From positions 40,128,954 through 40,192,953 of the forward strand of contig OY282609.1 in the NCBI GenBank assembly GCA_958298945.1: a stretch of DNA of 64,000 bases, given 5' to 3'. Source of the stretch: Atherix ibis (lineage: Eukaryota; Arthropoda; Insecta; Diptera; Athericidae). A model generated the notes under the pieces. It did no database searches. It saw nothing but the letters and a program-made list of their open reading frames with translations, and was not told where the DNA came from. The translations under genes were made by a program, and so were the position numbers. Below are positions 11,663 through 23,900 of the stretch, piece by piece. Positions within the stretch are counted from its first letter, which is position 1. Every line of letters starts with the position of its first letter.

Positions 11663-12418
11663 AGAAATTTGCAGTAGAAACTTGCCGTAGAAATAGTTAG
11701 TAGAAATTTTCAGTAGAAATTTTTAATAGAAATTTTCAGAGAAATTTTCAGTAGAAATTTTCATTAGAAATTTTCAGAGACATTTTCAGTAGAAATTTTC
11801 AGTGGAAATTTTTAGTAGAAACGTTCAGTAGAAATTTTCAGTAGAAATTTACAATAGGAATTTTGAGTAAAAATTTACAGCTGATATGTTGCGTAGAAAA
11901 TTTCAGTAGAAATTTTCATTAGGAATTTTTAGTAGAAATCTTAAGTAGATATCTTAAGTAGAAATTTTCAGTAGAAATTTTCAGTACAAATTTTTAGTAC
12001 AAATCTTCAGTAGAAATTTTCAGTAGAAACTGTCAGTAGAAATTTTCAGTAGAAATTTTCTGTAGGAATTTTCAGAGAAATGTTCAGTAGAAATTTTCAG
12101 TAGGAATTTTCAGAGAAATTTTCAGTAGAAATTTTCTGTAGGAATTTTCAGAAATATGTTCAGTAGAAATTTTCAGTAGGAATTTTCAGAGAAATTTTCA
12201 GTAGAAATTATCAGTAGAAATTTTTAGTAGACATTTTCAGTAGAAATTTTCAATAGAAATTTCAGTAGAAATTTGCTGTACAAATTTTCAGTAGAAATTA
12301 TCAGGAAATTTTCAGTAGAAATTTTCATTAGAAATTTTCAGAGAAATTTTCTGTAGAAATTTTCAGTAGAAATTTTCAGAGAAATTTTTAATAGAAATTT
12401 TCAGTAGAAATTATCAGT
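11663..12418. repeat. 768-bp tandem unit, copy 2 (12 bp shorter)
   Basis: This copy abuts copy 1. Between TATCAG at 12,209 and GACATT at 12,230 one 12-bp unit (CAGAGAAATTTT in copy 1, about 11,455-11,466) is missing, so the offset falls from 768 to 756 bp and stays there to the end (ATTATCAGGA at 11,541 and 12,297; GAAATTATC at 11,651 and 12,407). The loss removed exactly one short monomer. A G-to-A change turns CAGAGATATG into CAGAAATATG at about 12,153. Sequence after 12,418 departs into near-canonical monomers. Confidence 0.93.
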
Positions 12419-13260
12419 AGAAATTTTCAGTAGAAATTTTCAGTAGAAATTTTCAGTAGAAATTTTCAGTAGAAATTTTCAGTGGAAATTTTTAGTAGAA
12501 ATTTTTAGTAAAAATTTTCAGCAGAAATGTTCAATAGAAATATTCAGCAGAAATTTTCAGTAGAAATTTTCAGTAGAAAATGTCAGTAGGAATTTTCAGT
12601 AGAAAATGTCAGTAGAAATTTTCAGTAGTAATTTTCAGTAGAAATTTTCAGTAGAAATTTTCAATAGAAATTTCAGTAGAAATTTTCCGTAGAAATTTTT
12701 AGTCGAAATTATCAGGAAATTTTCAGTAGAAATTTTACATTAGAAAGTTTCAGAGAAATTTTCAGTAAAAATTTTCAGTGTAAATTTTTAGTAGAAATTT
12801 TCAGTAGAAATTTTCAGTAGAAATTTTCAGTAGAAATTTTCAGTAGAAATTTTCAGTAGAAATTTTCAGTAGAAATTTTCAGTAGAAATTTTCAGTAGAA
12901 ATTTTCAGTAGAAATTTTCAGTAGAAATTTTCAGTAGAAATTTTCAGTAGAAATTTTCAGTAGAAATGTTCAGTAGAAATTTTCAGTAGAAAATATCAGT
13001 AGAAATTTTCAGTAGAAAATGTCAGTAGAAATTTTCAGTAGTAATTTTCAGTAGAAATTTTCAGTAGAAATTTTCAGTAGAAATTTTCAATAGAAATTTC
13101 AGTAGAAATTTTCCGTAGAAATTTTCAGTCGAAATTTTCAGTCGAAATTTTCAGTAGAAATTTTCAGTATAAATTTTCAGTAGAAATTTTCAGTAGAAAT
13201 TTTCAGAAGAAAATTTTAGTAGAAAAATTCAGTAGAAATTTTTAGTAGAAATTTTCTGTA
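12419..13260. repeat. Near-canonical satellite, end of left compartment
   Basis: This stretch is satellite only. It holds a run of twelve perfect monomers at 12,802-12,957. On both sides lies the group AAAATGTCAGTAG - TTTCAATAGAAATTTCAG - TTTTCCGTAG - CAGTCGAAA. That group later precedes the perfect runs in the right compartment, and in the first copy it includes TATCAGGAAA near 12,710. The CAGAAGAAAATTTTAG pair at about 13,203 leads into the first doubled ATTATATGTAG marker. Confidence 0.8.
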
Positions 13261-13263
13261 GAA

Positions 13264-13289
13264 ATTATATGTAGAAATTATATGTAGAA
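13264..13289. repeat. Doubled ATTATATGTAG marker, first occurrence
   Basis: These are two successive 13-bp monomers, AAATTATATGTAG, in place of canonical ones. From here to the right edge the pair (sometimes single, sometimes triple as at 38,238, 40,437, 41,085, 45,410, 47,548, 51,980 and 52,612) recurs dozens of times. It is nearly always between CAGAAGAAAATTTTAG and AAAATGTCAG - AAATATTCAG - TTTTTACTAC. The group thus forms a conserved cassette of about 150-250 bp that seems to be the main building block of the right compartment. Only one single version was seen further left (near 5,908). Confidence 0.88.
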
Positions 13290-15310
13290 ATTTTCAGTAG
13301 AAATTTTCAGTAGAAATTTTCAGTAGAAAATGTCAGTAGAAATATTCAGTAGAAATTTTCTGTAGAAATTTTTACTACAAATTTTCAGTAGAAACTGTAA
13401 GTAGAAATTTTCAGAGAAATTTTCAGTAGAAATTTACAGAAAAATTTTCAGTAGAAATTTTCGGTAGAAATTTTCAGTAGAAATTTTTAGTAGAAAAATT
13501 CAGTAGAAATTTTCAGTAGAAATTTTCAGTAGAAATTTTCAGTAGAAATTTTCAGTAGAAATTTTCAGTAGAAATTTACAGTAGACATTTTTAGTAGAAA
13601 TTTTTAGTAGGAAAGTTGAGTAGAGGTTTCCAGTAGAAATTTCGGTAGAATATTTCAGTAGAAATTATCAATAAAAAATTTCATTAGAAATTTTTAGTAG
13701 AAACTTTCAGCAGAAATGTTCACTAGAAATATTGAGCAAAAAATATATTTTTATTTCCAGTAGAAATTTTCGGTAGAAATTTTTAGTAGAAATTTTCAGT
13801 AGAAATTTTCAGTAGAAATTTTCAGTAGTAATTGTCAGTAGAAATTTACAGTAGATATTTTTAGTAGAAATTTCAGTAGAAATTTTCAGCAGAAATATTC
13901 AATAGAAATTTTCATTTGAAATTTTTAGCAGAAATTTTCAGTAGAACATTTCTATAGAAATTTTCAGTAAAAATTTTTGGTACAAATTTTTAGTTCAAAT
14001 TTGCAGTAGAAATTTTCAGTAGAAACTGTAAGTAGACATTTTCAGTAAAAATTTACAATAGGAATTTTGAGTAAAAATTTTCAACTGATATGTTTAGTAG
14101 AAAGGTTAAGTAGAAATTTTTATTAGGAATTTTCAGTAGAAATCTTAAGAAGAAATTTTCAGTAGAAATTTTCAGTAAAAATTTTCAGTAGAAATTTTCA
14201 GTGGAAATTTTTAGTAGAAATTTTCAGCAGAAATGTTCAATAGAAATATTCAGCAGAAATTTTCAGTAGAAATTGTCGATAGAAATTTTTAGTAGAAATT
14301 TTCTTTAGCAATTTTCTGTAGAAATTTTCTGTAAAAATTTTCAGTAGAAATAGTTAGTAGAAATTTTCAGTAGAAATATTCAGTAGAAATTTTCAGTAGA
14401 AATGTTCAGTAGAAATTTTCAGTAGAAAATGTCAGTAGGAATTTTCAGTAGAAAATGTCAGTAGAAATTTTCAGTATTAATTTTCAGTAGAAATTTTCAG
14501 TAGAAATTTTCAGTAGAAATTTTCAATAGAAATTTCAGTAGAAATTTTCCGTAGAAATTTTCAGTCGAAATTATCAGGAAATTTTCAGTAGAAATTTTAC
14601 ATTAGAAATTTTCAGAGAAATTTTCAGTAAAAATTTTCAGTGGAAATTTTTACTAGAAATTTTCAGTAGAAATGTTCAGTAGAAATTTTCAGTAGAAATT
14701 TTCAGTAGAAATTTTCAGTAAAAATTTTCAGTAGAAATTTTCAGTAAAAATTTTCAGTAGAAATTTTCAGTAGAAATTTTCAGTAGAAATTTACAGTGGA
14801 CATTTTTAGTAGAAATTTTCAGCAGAAATGTTCAATAGAAATATTCAGCAGAAATTTTCAGTAGAAATTGTCGATAGAAATTTTTAGTAGAAATTTTCTT
14901 TAGCAATTTTCTGTAGAAATTTTCTGTAAAAATTTTCAGTAGAAATAGTTAGTAGAAATTTTCAGTAGAAATTTTCAGTAGAAATTTTCAGTGGAAATTT
15001 TCAGTAGAAATGTTCAGTAGAAATTTTCAGTAGAAATTTTCAGTAGAAATTTTCAGTAGAAATTTTCAGTAGAAATTTTCAGTAGAAAATGTCAGTAGGA
15101 ATTTTCAGAAGAAAATGTCAGTAGAAATTTTCAGTAGTAATTTTCAGTAGAAATTTTCAGTAGAAATTTTCAATAGAAATTTCAGTAAAAATTTTCCGTA
15201 GAAATTTTCAGTCGAAATTATCAGGAAATTTTCAGTAGAAATTTTACATTAGAAATTTTCAGAGAAAGTTTCAGTAAAAATTTTCAGTGGAAATTTTTAG
15301 TAGAAATTTT

Positions 15311-15505
15311 CAGTAGAAATTTTCAGTAGAAATTTTCAGTAGAAATTTTCAGTAGAAATTTTCAGTAGAAATTTTCAGTAGAAATTTTCAGTAGAAATTT
15401 TCAGTAGAAATTTTCAGTAGAAATTTTCAGTAGAAATTTTCAGTAGAAATTTTCAGTAGAAATTTTCAGTAGAAATTTTCAGTAGAAATTTTCAGTAGAA
15501 ATTTT
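15311..15505. repeat. Longest perfect monomer run seen (15 units)
   Basis: This is 195 bp of exact CAGTAGAAATTTT without a mismatch. It follows CAGTGGAAATTTTTAG and ends at CAGAAGAAAATTTTAG. The same flanks enclose perfect runs of other lengths elsewhere: 6 units before 38,182, 10 before 40,376, 6 before 45,350, 8 before 47,492 and 8 before 51,918. It therefore looks like a minisatellite core that changes length inside an otherwise conserved higher-order unit. Confidence 0.93.
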
Positions 15506-16360
15506 CAGAAGAAAATTTTAGTAGAAAAATTCAGTAGAAAAATTCAGTAGAAATTTTCTGTAGAAATTATATGTAGAAATTATATGTAGAAATTTTCAGT
15601 AGAAATTTTCAGTAGAAAATGTCAGTAGAAATATTCAGTAGAAATTTTCTGTAGAAATTTTTACTACAAATTTTCAGTAGAAACTGTCAGTAGAAATTTT
15701 CAGAGAAATTTTCAGTAGAAATTTACAGAGAAATTTTCAGTAGAAATTTTCAGTGGAAATTTTTAGTACAAATTTGCAGTAGAAATTTTCAGTAGAAACT
15801 GTAAGTAGACATTTTCAGTAAAAATTTACAATAAGAATTTTAAGTAAAAATTTTCAGCTGATATGTTTAGTAGAAAGGTTAAGTAGAATTTTTTATTAGG
15901 AATTTTCAGTAGAAATCTTAAGAAGAAATTTTCAGTAGACATTTTCAGTAAAAATTTTCAGTAGAAATTTTCAGTGGAAATTTTTAGTAGAAATTTTCAG
16001 CAGAAATGTTCAATAGAAATATTCAGGAGAAATTTTCAGTAGAAATTGTCGATAGAAATTTTTAGTAGAAATTTTATTTAGCAATTTTCTGTAGAAATTT
16101 TCTGTAAAAATTTTCAGTAGAAATAGTTAGTAGAAATTTTCAGTAGAAATTTTCAGTAGAAATTTTCAGTAGAAATTTTTAGTAGAAATTTTCAGTAGAA
16201 ATTTTCAGTAGAAATTTTCAGTAGAAAATATCAGTAGGAATTTTCAGTAGACAATGTCAGTAGAAATTTTCAGTTGTAATTTTCAGTAGAAATTTTCAGT
16301 AGAAATTTTCAGTAGAAATTTTCGGTAGAAATTTTCAGTAGAAATTTTCAGTAGAAATTT

Positions 16361-18650
16361 TTAGTAGAAAAATTCAGTAGAAATTTTGCGTAGAAATTTT
16401 TAGTAGAAATTTTTAGTAGAAAAATTCAGTAGAAATTTTCAGTAGAAATTTTCAGTAGAAATTTTCAGTAGAAATTTACAGTAGACATTTTTAGTAGGAA
16501 AGTTGAGTAGAGGTTTCCAGTAGAAATTTCGGTAGAAATTTTCAGTAGAAATTATCAATAAAAAATTTCATTAGAAATTTTTAGTAGAAAATTTCAGTAG
16601 AAATGTTCAGTAGAAATATTCAGCAAAAAACTCTAGTAGAAATTTTCGGTAGAAATTTTTAGTAGAAATTTTCAGTATAAATTTTCAGTAGTAATTGTCA
16701 GTAGAAGTTTACAGTAGATATTTTTAGTAGAAATTTCAGTAGAAATTTTCAGCAGAAATATTCAATAGAAATGTTTAGCATAAATTTTTAGCTGAAATTT
16801 TCGGCAGAAATTTTCATTAGAAATTCTTAATAGAAATTTTCAGCAGATATTTTCAGTAATAACAGTCAGCAGAAATTTTCGGTACGAATAGAAATTTACA
16901 GTAGAAATGATCAGTAGAAATTTTCAGTAGAAATTTTCAGTAGATATTTTCATTAGAAATTTTTAGTAGAAATTTTCAGTAGAATATTTCTATATAAATT
17001 TTCAGTAAAAATTTTTGGTACAAATTTTTAGTACAAATTTGCAGTAGAAATTTTCAGTAGAAACTGTAAGTAGACATTTTCAGTAAAAATTTACAATAGG
17101 AATTTTGAGTAAAAATTTTCAGCTGATATGTTTAGTAGAAAGGTTAAGTAGAAATTTTTATTAGGAATTTTCAGTAGAAACCTTAAGAAGAAATTTTCAG
17201 TAGAAATTTTCAGTAAAAATTTTCAGTAGAAATTTTCAGTGGAAATTTTTAGTAGAAATTTTCAGCAGAAATGTTCAATAGAAATATTCAGCAGAAATGT
17301 TCAGTAGAAATTGTCGATAGAAATTTTTAGTTGAAATTTTCTTTAGCAATTTTCTGTAGAAATTTTCTGTAAAAATTTTCAGTAGAAATAGTTAGTAGAA
17401 ATTTTCAGTAGAAATTTTCAGTAGAAATTTTCAGTAGAAATTTTCAGTAGAAATTTTCAGTAGAAATTTTCAGTAGAAATTTTCAGTAGAAATTTTCAGT
17501 AGAAATTTTCAGAGAAATTTTCAGTAAAAATTTTCAGTGGAAATTTTTAGTAGAAATTTTCAGTAGAAATTTTCAGTAGAAATTTTCAGTAGAAATTTTC
17601 AGTAGAAATTTTCAGTAGAAATTTTCAGTAGGAATTTTCAGTAGAAATTTTCAGTAGAAATTTTCAGAAGAAAATTTTAGTAGAAAAATTCAGTAGAAAT
17701 TTTCAGTAGAAATTTTCTGTAGAAATTATATTTAGAAATTATATGTAGAAATTTTCAGTAGAAATTGTCAGTAGAAAATGTCAGTAGAAATATTCAGTAG
17801 AAATTTTCTGTAGAAATTTTTACTACAAATTTTCAGTAGAAACTGTCAGTAGACATTATCAGAGAAATTTTCAGTAGAAATTTACAGAGAAATTTTCAGT
17901 AGAAATTTTCAGTGGAAATTTTTAGTAGAAATTTTCAGTAGAAATTTTCAGTAGAAATGTTCAGTAGAAATTTTCAGTAGAAATTTTTAGTAGAAATTTT
18001 TAGTAGAAATTTTCAGTAGAAAAATTCAGTAGAAATTTTCAGTAGAAATTTTCAGTAGAAATTTTTAGTAGAAAAATTCAGTAGAAATTTTCAGTAGAAA
18101 TTTACAGTAGAAATTTACAGTAGACATTTTTAGTAGAAATTTTTAGTAGGAAAGTTGAGTAGAGGTTTCCAGTAGAAATTTCGGTAGAAATTTTCAGTAG
18201 AAATTATCAATAAAAAATTTCATTAGAAATTTTTAGTAGAAAATTTCAGTAGAAATGTTCAGTAGAAATATTCAGCAAAAAATTCAAGTAGAAATTTTTG
18301 GTAGAAATTTTTAGTAGAAATTTTCAGTAGAAATTTTCAGTAGAAATTTTCAGTAGAAATTTTGAGTAGAAATTTTGAGTAGAAATTTTCAGTAGAAATT
18401 TTCAGAAGAAAATTTTAGTAGAAAAATTCAGTAGAAATTTTCAATAGATATTTTCTGTAGAAATTATATGTAGAAATTATATGTAGAAATTTTCAGTAGA
18501 AAATGTCAGTAGAAATATTCAGTAGAAATTTTCTGTAGAAATTTTTACTACAAATTTTCAGTAGAAACTGTCAGTAGAAATTTTCAGAGAAATTTTCAGT
18601 AGAAATTTTCAGTAGAAATTTTCAGTAGAAATTTTCAGTAGAAATTTTCA
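16361..18650. repeat. 2.3-2.4-kb duplication, copy 1
   Basis: This pairs with the following segment. The offset is 2,287 bp at GTTGAGTAGAGG (16,502 and 18,789) and 2,391 bp at CAGTCAG (16,863 and 19,254) and at CTTAAGAAG (17,182 and 19,573). The 104-bp step is eight monomers and arises because this copy joins TTCAATAG directly to AAATGTTTAGCATAAA near 16,765, losing the CATTAG - TTTAGCAG - ATATTTAG monomers that copy 2 keeps. Farther right, around 17,500, it also lacks a few hundred bases (the AAAATGTCAG to ACATTAG group) present in copy 2. The landmark reads CAGTCAGCAGAAATTTTCGG then CGAATAG, a form with bases deleted relative to the left compartment. Confidence 0.85.
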
Positions 18651-20950
18651 GTAGAAATTTTTAGTAGAAAAATTCAGTAGAAATTTTCAGTAGAAATTTT
18701 TAGTAGAAATTTTTAGTAGAAAAATTCAGTAGAAATTTTCAGTAGAAATTTTCAGTAGAAATTTACAGTAGACATTTTTAGTAGGAAAGTTGAGTAGAGG
18801 TTTCCAGTAGAAATTTCGGTAGAAATTTTCAGTAGAAATTATCAATAAAAAATTTCATTAGAAATTTTTAGTAGAAAATTTCAGTAGAAATTTTCAGTAG
18901 AAATATTCAGCAAAAAACTCCAGTAGAAATTTTCGGTAGAAATTTTTAGTAGAAATTTTCAGTAGAAATTTTCAGTAGAAATTTTCAGTAGTAATTGTCA
19001 GTAGAAATTTACAGTAGATATTTTTAGTAGAAATTTCAGTAGAAATTTTCAGCAGAAATATTCAATAGAAATTTTCATTAGAAATTTTTAGCAGAAATTT
19101 TCAGCAAAAATTTTCAGTAGAAATATTTAGTAGAAATTGTCAGCAGAAATTTTCAATAGAAATGTTTAGCATAAATTTTTAGCTGAAATTTTCGGCAGAA
19201 ATTTTCATTAGAAATTCTTAATAGAAATTTTCAGCAGATATTTTCAGTAATAACAGTCAGCAGAAATTTTAGGTACGAATAGAAATTTACAGTAGAAATG
19301 ATCAGTAGAAATTTTCAGTAGAAATTTTCAGTAGATATTTTCATTAGAAATTTTTAGTAGAAATTTTCAGTAGAATATTTCTATAGAAATTTTCAGTAAA
19401 AATTTTTGGTACAAATTTTTAGTACAAATTTGCAGTAGAAATTTTCAGTAGAAACTGTAAGTAGACATTTTCAGTAAAAATTTACAATAGGAATTTTGAG
19501 TAAAAATTTTCAGCTGCTATGTTTAGTAGAAAGGTTAAGTAGAAATTTTTATTAGGAATTTTCAGTAGAAATCTTAAGAAGAAATTTTCAGTAGAAATTT
19601 TCAGTAAAAATTTTCAGTAGAAATTTTTAGTGGAAATTTTTAGTAGAAATTTTCAGCAGAAATGTTCAATAGAAATATTCAGCAGAAATTTTCAGTAGAA
19701 ATTGTCGATAGAAATTTTTAGTTGAAATTTTCTTTAGCAATTTTCTGTAGAAATTTTCTGTAAAAATTTTGAGTAGAAATTTTCAGTAGAAATTTTCAGT
19801 AGAAATTTTCAGTAGAAATTTTCAGTAGAAATTTTCAGTAGAAATTTTCAGTAGAAATTTTCAGTAGAAATTTTCAGTAAAAATTTTCAGTAGAAATTTT
19901 CAGTAGAAATTTTCAGTAGAAATTTTCAGTAGAAATTTTCAGTAGAAATTTTCAGTAGAAATTTTCAGTAGAAATTTTCAGTAGAAATTTTCAGTAGAAA
20001 TTTTCAGTAGAAATTTTCAGTAGAAATTTTCAGTAGAAATTTTCAGTAGAAATTTTCAGTAGAAAATGTCAGTAGGAATTTTCAGTAGAAAATGTCAGTA
20101 GAAATTTTCAGTAGTAATTTTCAGTAGAACTTTTCAATAGAAATTTCAGTAGAAATTTTCCGTAGAAATTTTCAGTCGAAATTATCAGGAAATTTTCAGT
20201 AGAAATTTTACATTAGAAATTTTCAGAGAAATTTTCAGTAAAAATTTTCAGTGGAAATTTTTAGTAGAAATTTTCAGTAGAAATTTTCAGTAGAAATTTT
20301 CAGTAGAAATTTTCAGTAGGAATTTTCAGTAGAAATTTTCAGTAGAAATTTTCAGAAGAAAATTTTAGTAGTAAAATTCAGTAGAAATTTTCAGTAGAAA
20401 TTTTCTGTAGAAATTATATTTAGAAATTATATGTAGAAATTTTCAGTAGAAATTTTCAGTAGAAAATGTCAGTAGAAATATTCAGTAGAAATTTTCTGTA
20501 GACATTTTTACTACAAATTTTCAGTAGAAACTGTCAGTAGACATTATCAGAGAAATTTTCAGTAGAAATTTACAGAGAAATTTTTAGTAGAAATTTTCAG
20601 TGGAAATTTTTAGTAGAAATTTTCAGTAGAAATTTTCAGTAGAAATGTTCAGTAGAAATTTTCAGTAGAAATTTTTAGTAGAAATTTTTAGTAGAAATTT
20701 TCAGTAGAAATTTTCAGTAGAAATTTTCAGTAGAAATTTTCAGTAGAAATGTTCAGTAGAAATTTTCAGTAGAAATTTTCAGTAGAAATTTTCAGTAGAA
20801 ATTTTTAGTAGAAAAATTCAGTAGAAATTTTCAGTAGAAATTTTCAGTAGAAATTTTTAGTAGAAAAATTCAGTAGAAATTTTCAGTAGAAATTTACAGT
20901 AGAAATTTACAGTAGACATTTTTAGTAGAAATTTTTAGTAGGAAAGTTGA
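18651..20950. repeat. 2.3-2.4-kb duplication, copy 2
   Basis: This is the fuller copy of the pair. It keeps the ATATTTAG and TTGTCAGCAG monomers around 19,130 that copy 1 lost. Two private changes are visible: CAGCTGCTATG instead of CAGCTGATATG near 19,511, and TTTTAGGTACG instead of TTTTCGGTACG near 19,268. It contains thirteen perfect monomers at 19,888-20,056, followed by the AAAATGTCAG - TATCAGGAAA - ACATTAG series. A shorter run at about 20,280-20,345 carries one CAGTAGG monomer, also seen at about 17,630 and 23,680. Confidence 0.85.
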
Positions 20951-23900
20951 GTAGAGGTTTCCAGTAGAAATTTCGGTAGAAATTTTCAGTAGAAATTTTC
21001 AGTAGAAAATTTCAGTAGAAATGTTCAGTAGAAATATTCAGCAAAAAATTCCAGTAGAAATTTTCGGTAGAAATTTTTAGTAGAAATTTTCAGTAGAAAT
21101 TTTCAGTAGAAATTTTCAGTAGAAATTTTCAGTAGAAATTTTCAGTAGAAATTTTCAGTAGAAATTTTCAGAAGAAAATTTTAGTAGAAAAATTCAGTAG
21201 AAATTTTCAGTAGAAATTTTCTGTAGAAATTATATGTAGAAATTATATGTAGAAATTTTCAGTAGAAAATGTCAGTAGAAATATTCAGTAGAAATTTTCT
21301 GTAGAAATTTTTACTACAAATTTTCAGTAGAAACTGTCAGTAGAAATTTTCAGAGAAATTTTCAGTAGAAATTTACAGAGAAATTTTCAGTAGAAATTTT
21401 CAGTGGAATTTTTTAATAGAAATTTTCAGTAGAAATTTTCAGTAGAAATGTTCAGTAGAAATTTTCAGTAGAAATTTTTAGTAGAAATTTTTAGTAGAAA
21501 TTTTCAGTAGAAATTTTCAGTAGAAATTTTCAGTAGAAATTTTCAGTAGAAATGTTCAGTAGAAATTTTCAGTAGAAATGTTCAGTAGAAATTTTCAGTA
21601 GAAATGTTCAGTAGAAATTTTCAGTAGAAATTTTCAGTAGAAATTTTCAGTAGAAATTTTCAGTAGAAATTTTCAGTAGAAATTTTCTGTAGAAATTTTT
21701 ACTACAAACTTTCAGAAGAAACTTTCAGTAGAAATTTTCAGAGAAATTTTCAGTAGAAATTTACAGAGAAATTTTCAGTAGAAATTTTCAGTGGAAATTT
21801 TTAGTAGAAATTTTCAGTAGAAATTTTCAGTAGAAATGTTCAATAGAAATTTTCAGTAGAAATTTTTAGTAGAAATTTTTAGTAGAAATTTTCAGTAGAA
21901 ATTTTCAGTAGAAATTTTCAGTAGAAATTTTCAGTAGAAATGTTCAGTAGAAATTTTCAGTAAAAATTTTCAGTAGAAATTTTCAGTAGAAATTTTTAGT
22001 AGAAAAATTCAGTAGAAATTTTCAGTAGAAATTTTCAGTAGAAATTTTTAGTAGAAAAATTCAGTAGAAATTTTCAGTAGAAATTTTCTGTAGAAATTTT
22101 CTGTAGAAATTTTCAGTAGAATTTATCTGTAGAAATTTTCAGTAGAAATTTTCAGTAGAAAATGTTAGCAGAAATTTTCAGTAGAAATTTACAGTAGACA
22201 TTTTTAGTAGAAATTTTTAGTAGTAAAGTTGAGTAGAAGTTTCCAGTGGAAATTTCAGTAGAAATTTTCAGTAGAAATTATCAATAAAAAATTTCATTAG
22301 AAATTTTTAGTAGAAACTTTCAGTAGAAATGTTCAGTAGAAATATTCAGCAGAAATTTTCAGTAGAAATTTTCGGTAGGAATTTTTAGTAGAAATTTTCA
22401 GTAGAATTTTTTAGTACAAATTTTCAGTAGAAATTATCGTAGAAATATTTGGTAGAAATTTTCAGTAGAAATTATCTGTAGAAATTTTCTGTAAACATTT
22501 TCAGGAGAAATAGTTAGTAGACATTTTCAGTAACAATTTTCTGTAGCAATTTTCAGTAGACATTTTCAGTTGAAAATTTCAGTAGAAATTTTCAGTAGAA
22601 ATTGTCAGTAGAAATTTACAGTAGATATTTTTAGTAGAAATATTCAGTAGAAATTTTCTGTAGACATTTTTACTACAAATTTTCAGTAGAAACTGTCAGT
22701 AGACATTATCAGAGAAATTTTCAGTAGAAATTTACAGAGAAATTTTCAGTAGAAATTTTCAGTGGAAATTTTTAGTAGAAATTTTCAGTAGAAATTTTCA
22801 GTAGAAAGGTTCAGTAGAAATTTTCAGTAGAAATTTTTAGTAGAAATTTTTAGTAGAAATTTTCAGTAGAAATTTTCAGTAGAAATTTTCAGTAGAAATT
22901 TTCAGTAGAAATTTTCAGTAGAAATGTTCAGTAGAAATTTTCAGTAGAAATTTTCAGTAGAAATTTTCAGTAGAAATTTTTAGTAGAAAAATTCAGTAGA
23001 AATTTTCAGTAGAAATTTTCAGTAGAAATTTTTAGTAGAAAAATTCAGTAGAAATTTTCAGTAGAAATTTACAGTAGAAATTTACAGTAGACATTTTTAG
23101 TAGAAATTTTTAGTAGGAAAGTTGAGTAGAGGTTTCCAGTAGAAATTTCGGTAGAAATTTTCAGTAGAAATTTTCAGTAGAAAATTTCAGTAGAAATGTT
23201 CAGTAGAAATATTCAGCAAAAAATTCCAGTAGAAATTTTCGGTAGAAATTTTTAGTAGAAATTTTCAGTAGAAATTTTCAGTAGAAATTTTCAGTAGAAA
23301 TTTTCAGTAGAAATTTTCATTAGAAATTTTCAGTAGAAATTTTCAGTAGAAATTTTCAGAAGAAAATTTTAGTAGAAAAATTCAGTAGAAATTTTCAGTA
23401 GAAATTTTTAGTAGAAAAATTCAGTAGAAATTTTCAGTAGAAATTTTCAGTAGAAATTTTTAGCAGAAAAATTCAGTAAAAATTTTCAGTAGAAATTTTC
23501 TGTAGAAATTTTCTGTAGAAATTTCCAGTAGAAATTATCAGGAAATTTTCAGTAGAAATCTTAAGAAGAAATTTTCAGTAGAAATTTTCAGTAAAAATTT
23601 TCAGTAAAAATTTTCAGTGGAAATTTTTAGTATAAATTTTCAGTATAAATTTTCAGTAGAAATTTTCAGTAGAAATTTTCAGTAGGAATTTTCAGTAGAA
23701 ATTTTCAGTAGAAATTTTCAGAAGAAAATTTTAGTAGAAAAATTCAGTAGAAATTTTCAGTAGAAATTTTCTGTAGAAATTATATTTAGAAATTATATGT
23801 AGAAATTTTCAGTAGAAATTATCAGTAGAAAATGTCAGTAGAAATATTCAGTAGAAATTTTCTGTAGACATTTTTACTACAAATTTTCAGTAGAAACTGT

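Larger units (their letters stand above)
13261..16360. repeat. First right-compartment block with 1,773-bp and 595-bp duplications
   Basis: The doubled ATTATATGTAG marker starts here (about 13,264) and recurs to the right edge. Two parts match at an offset of exactly 1,773 bp: ACTGTAAG at 14,025 and 15,798, AAAGGTT at 14,101 and 15,874, AAATAGTTAG at 14,348 and 16,121. Between them lies a further copy at an offset of 595 bp (CAGCAGAAATGTTCAATAG at 14,225 and 14,820; AAATAGTTAG at 14,348 and 14,943), which grows to 647 bp, that is 52 bp or four monomers, by the ACATTAG monomer (14,599 and 15,246). Fifteen perfect monomers lie at 15,311-15,505. Confidence 0.85.
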
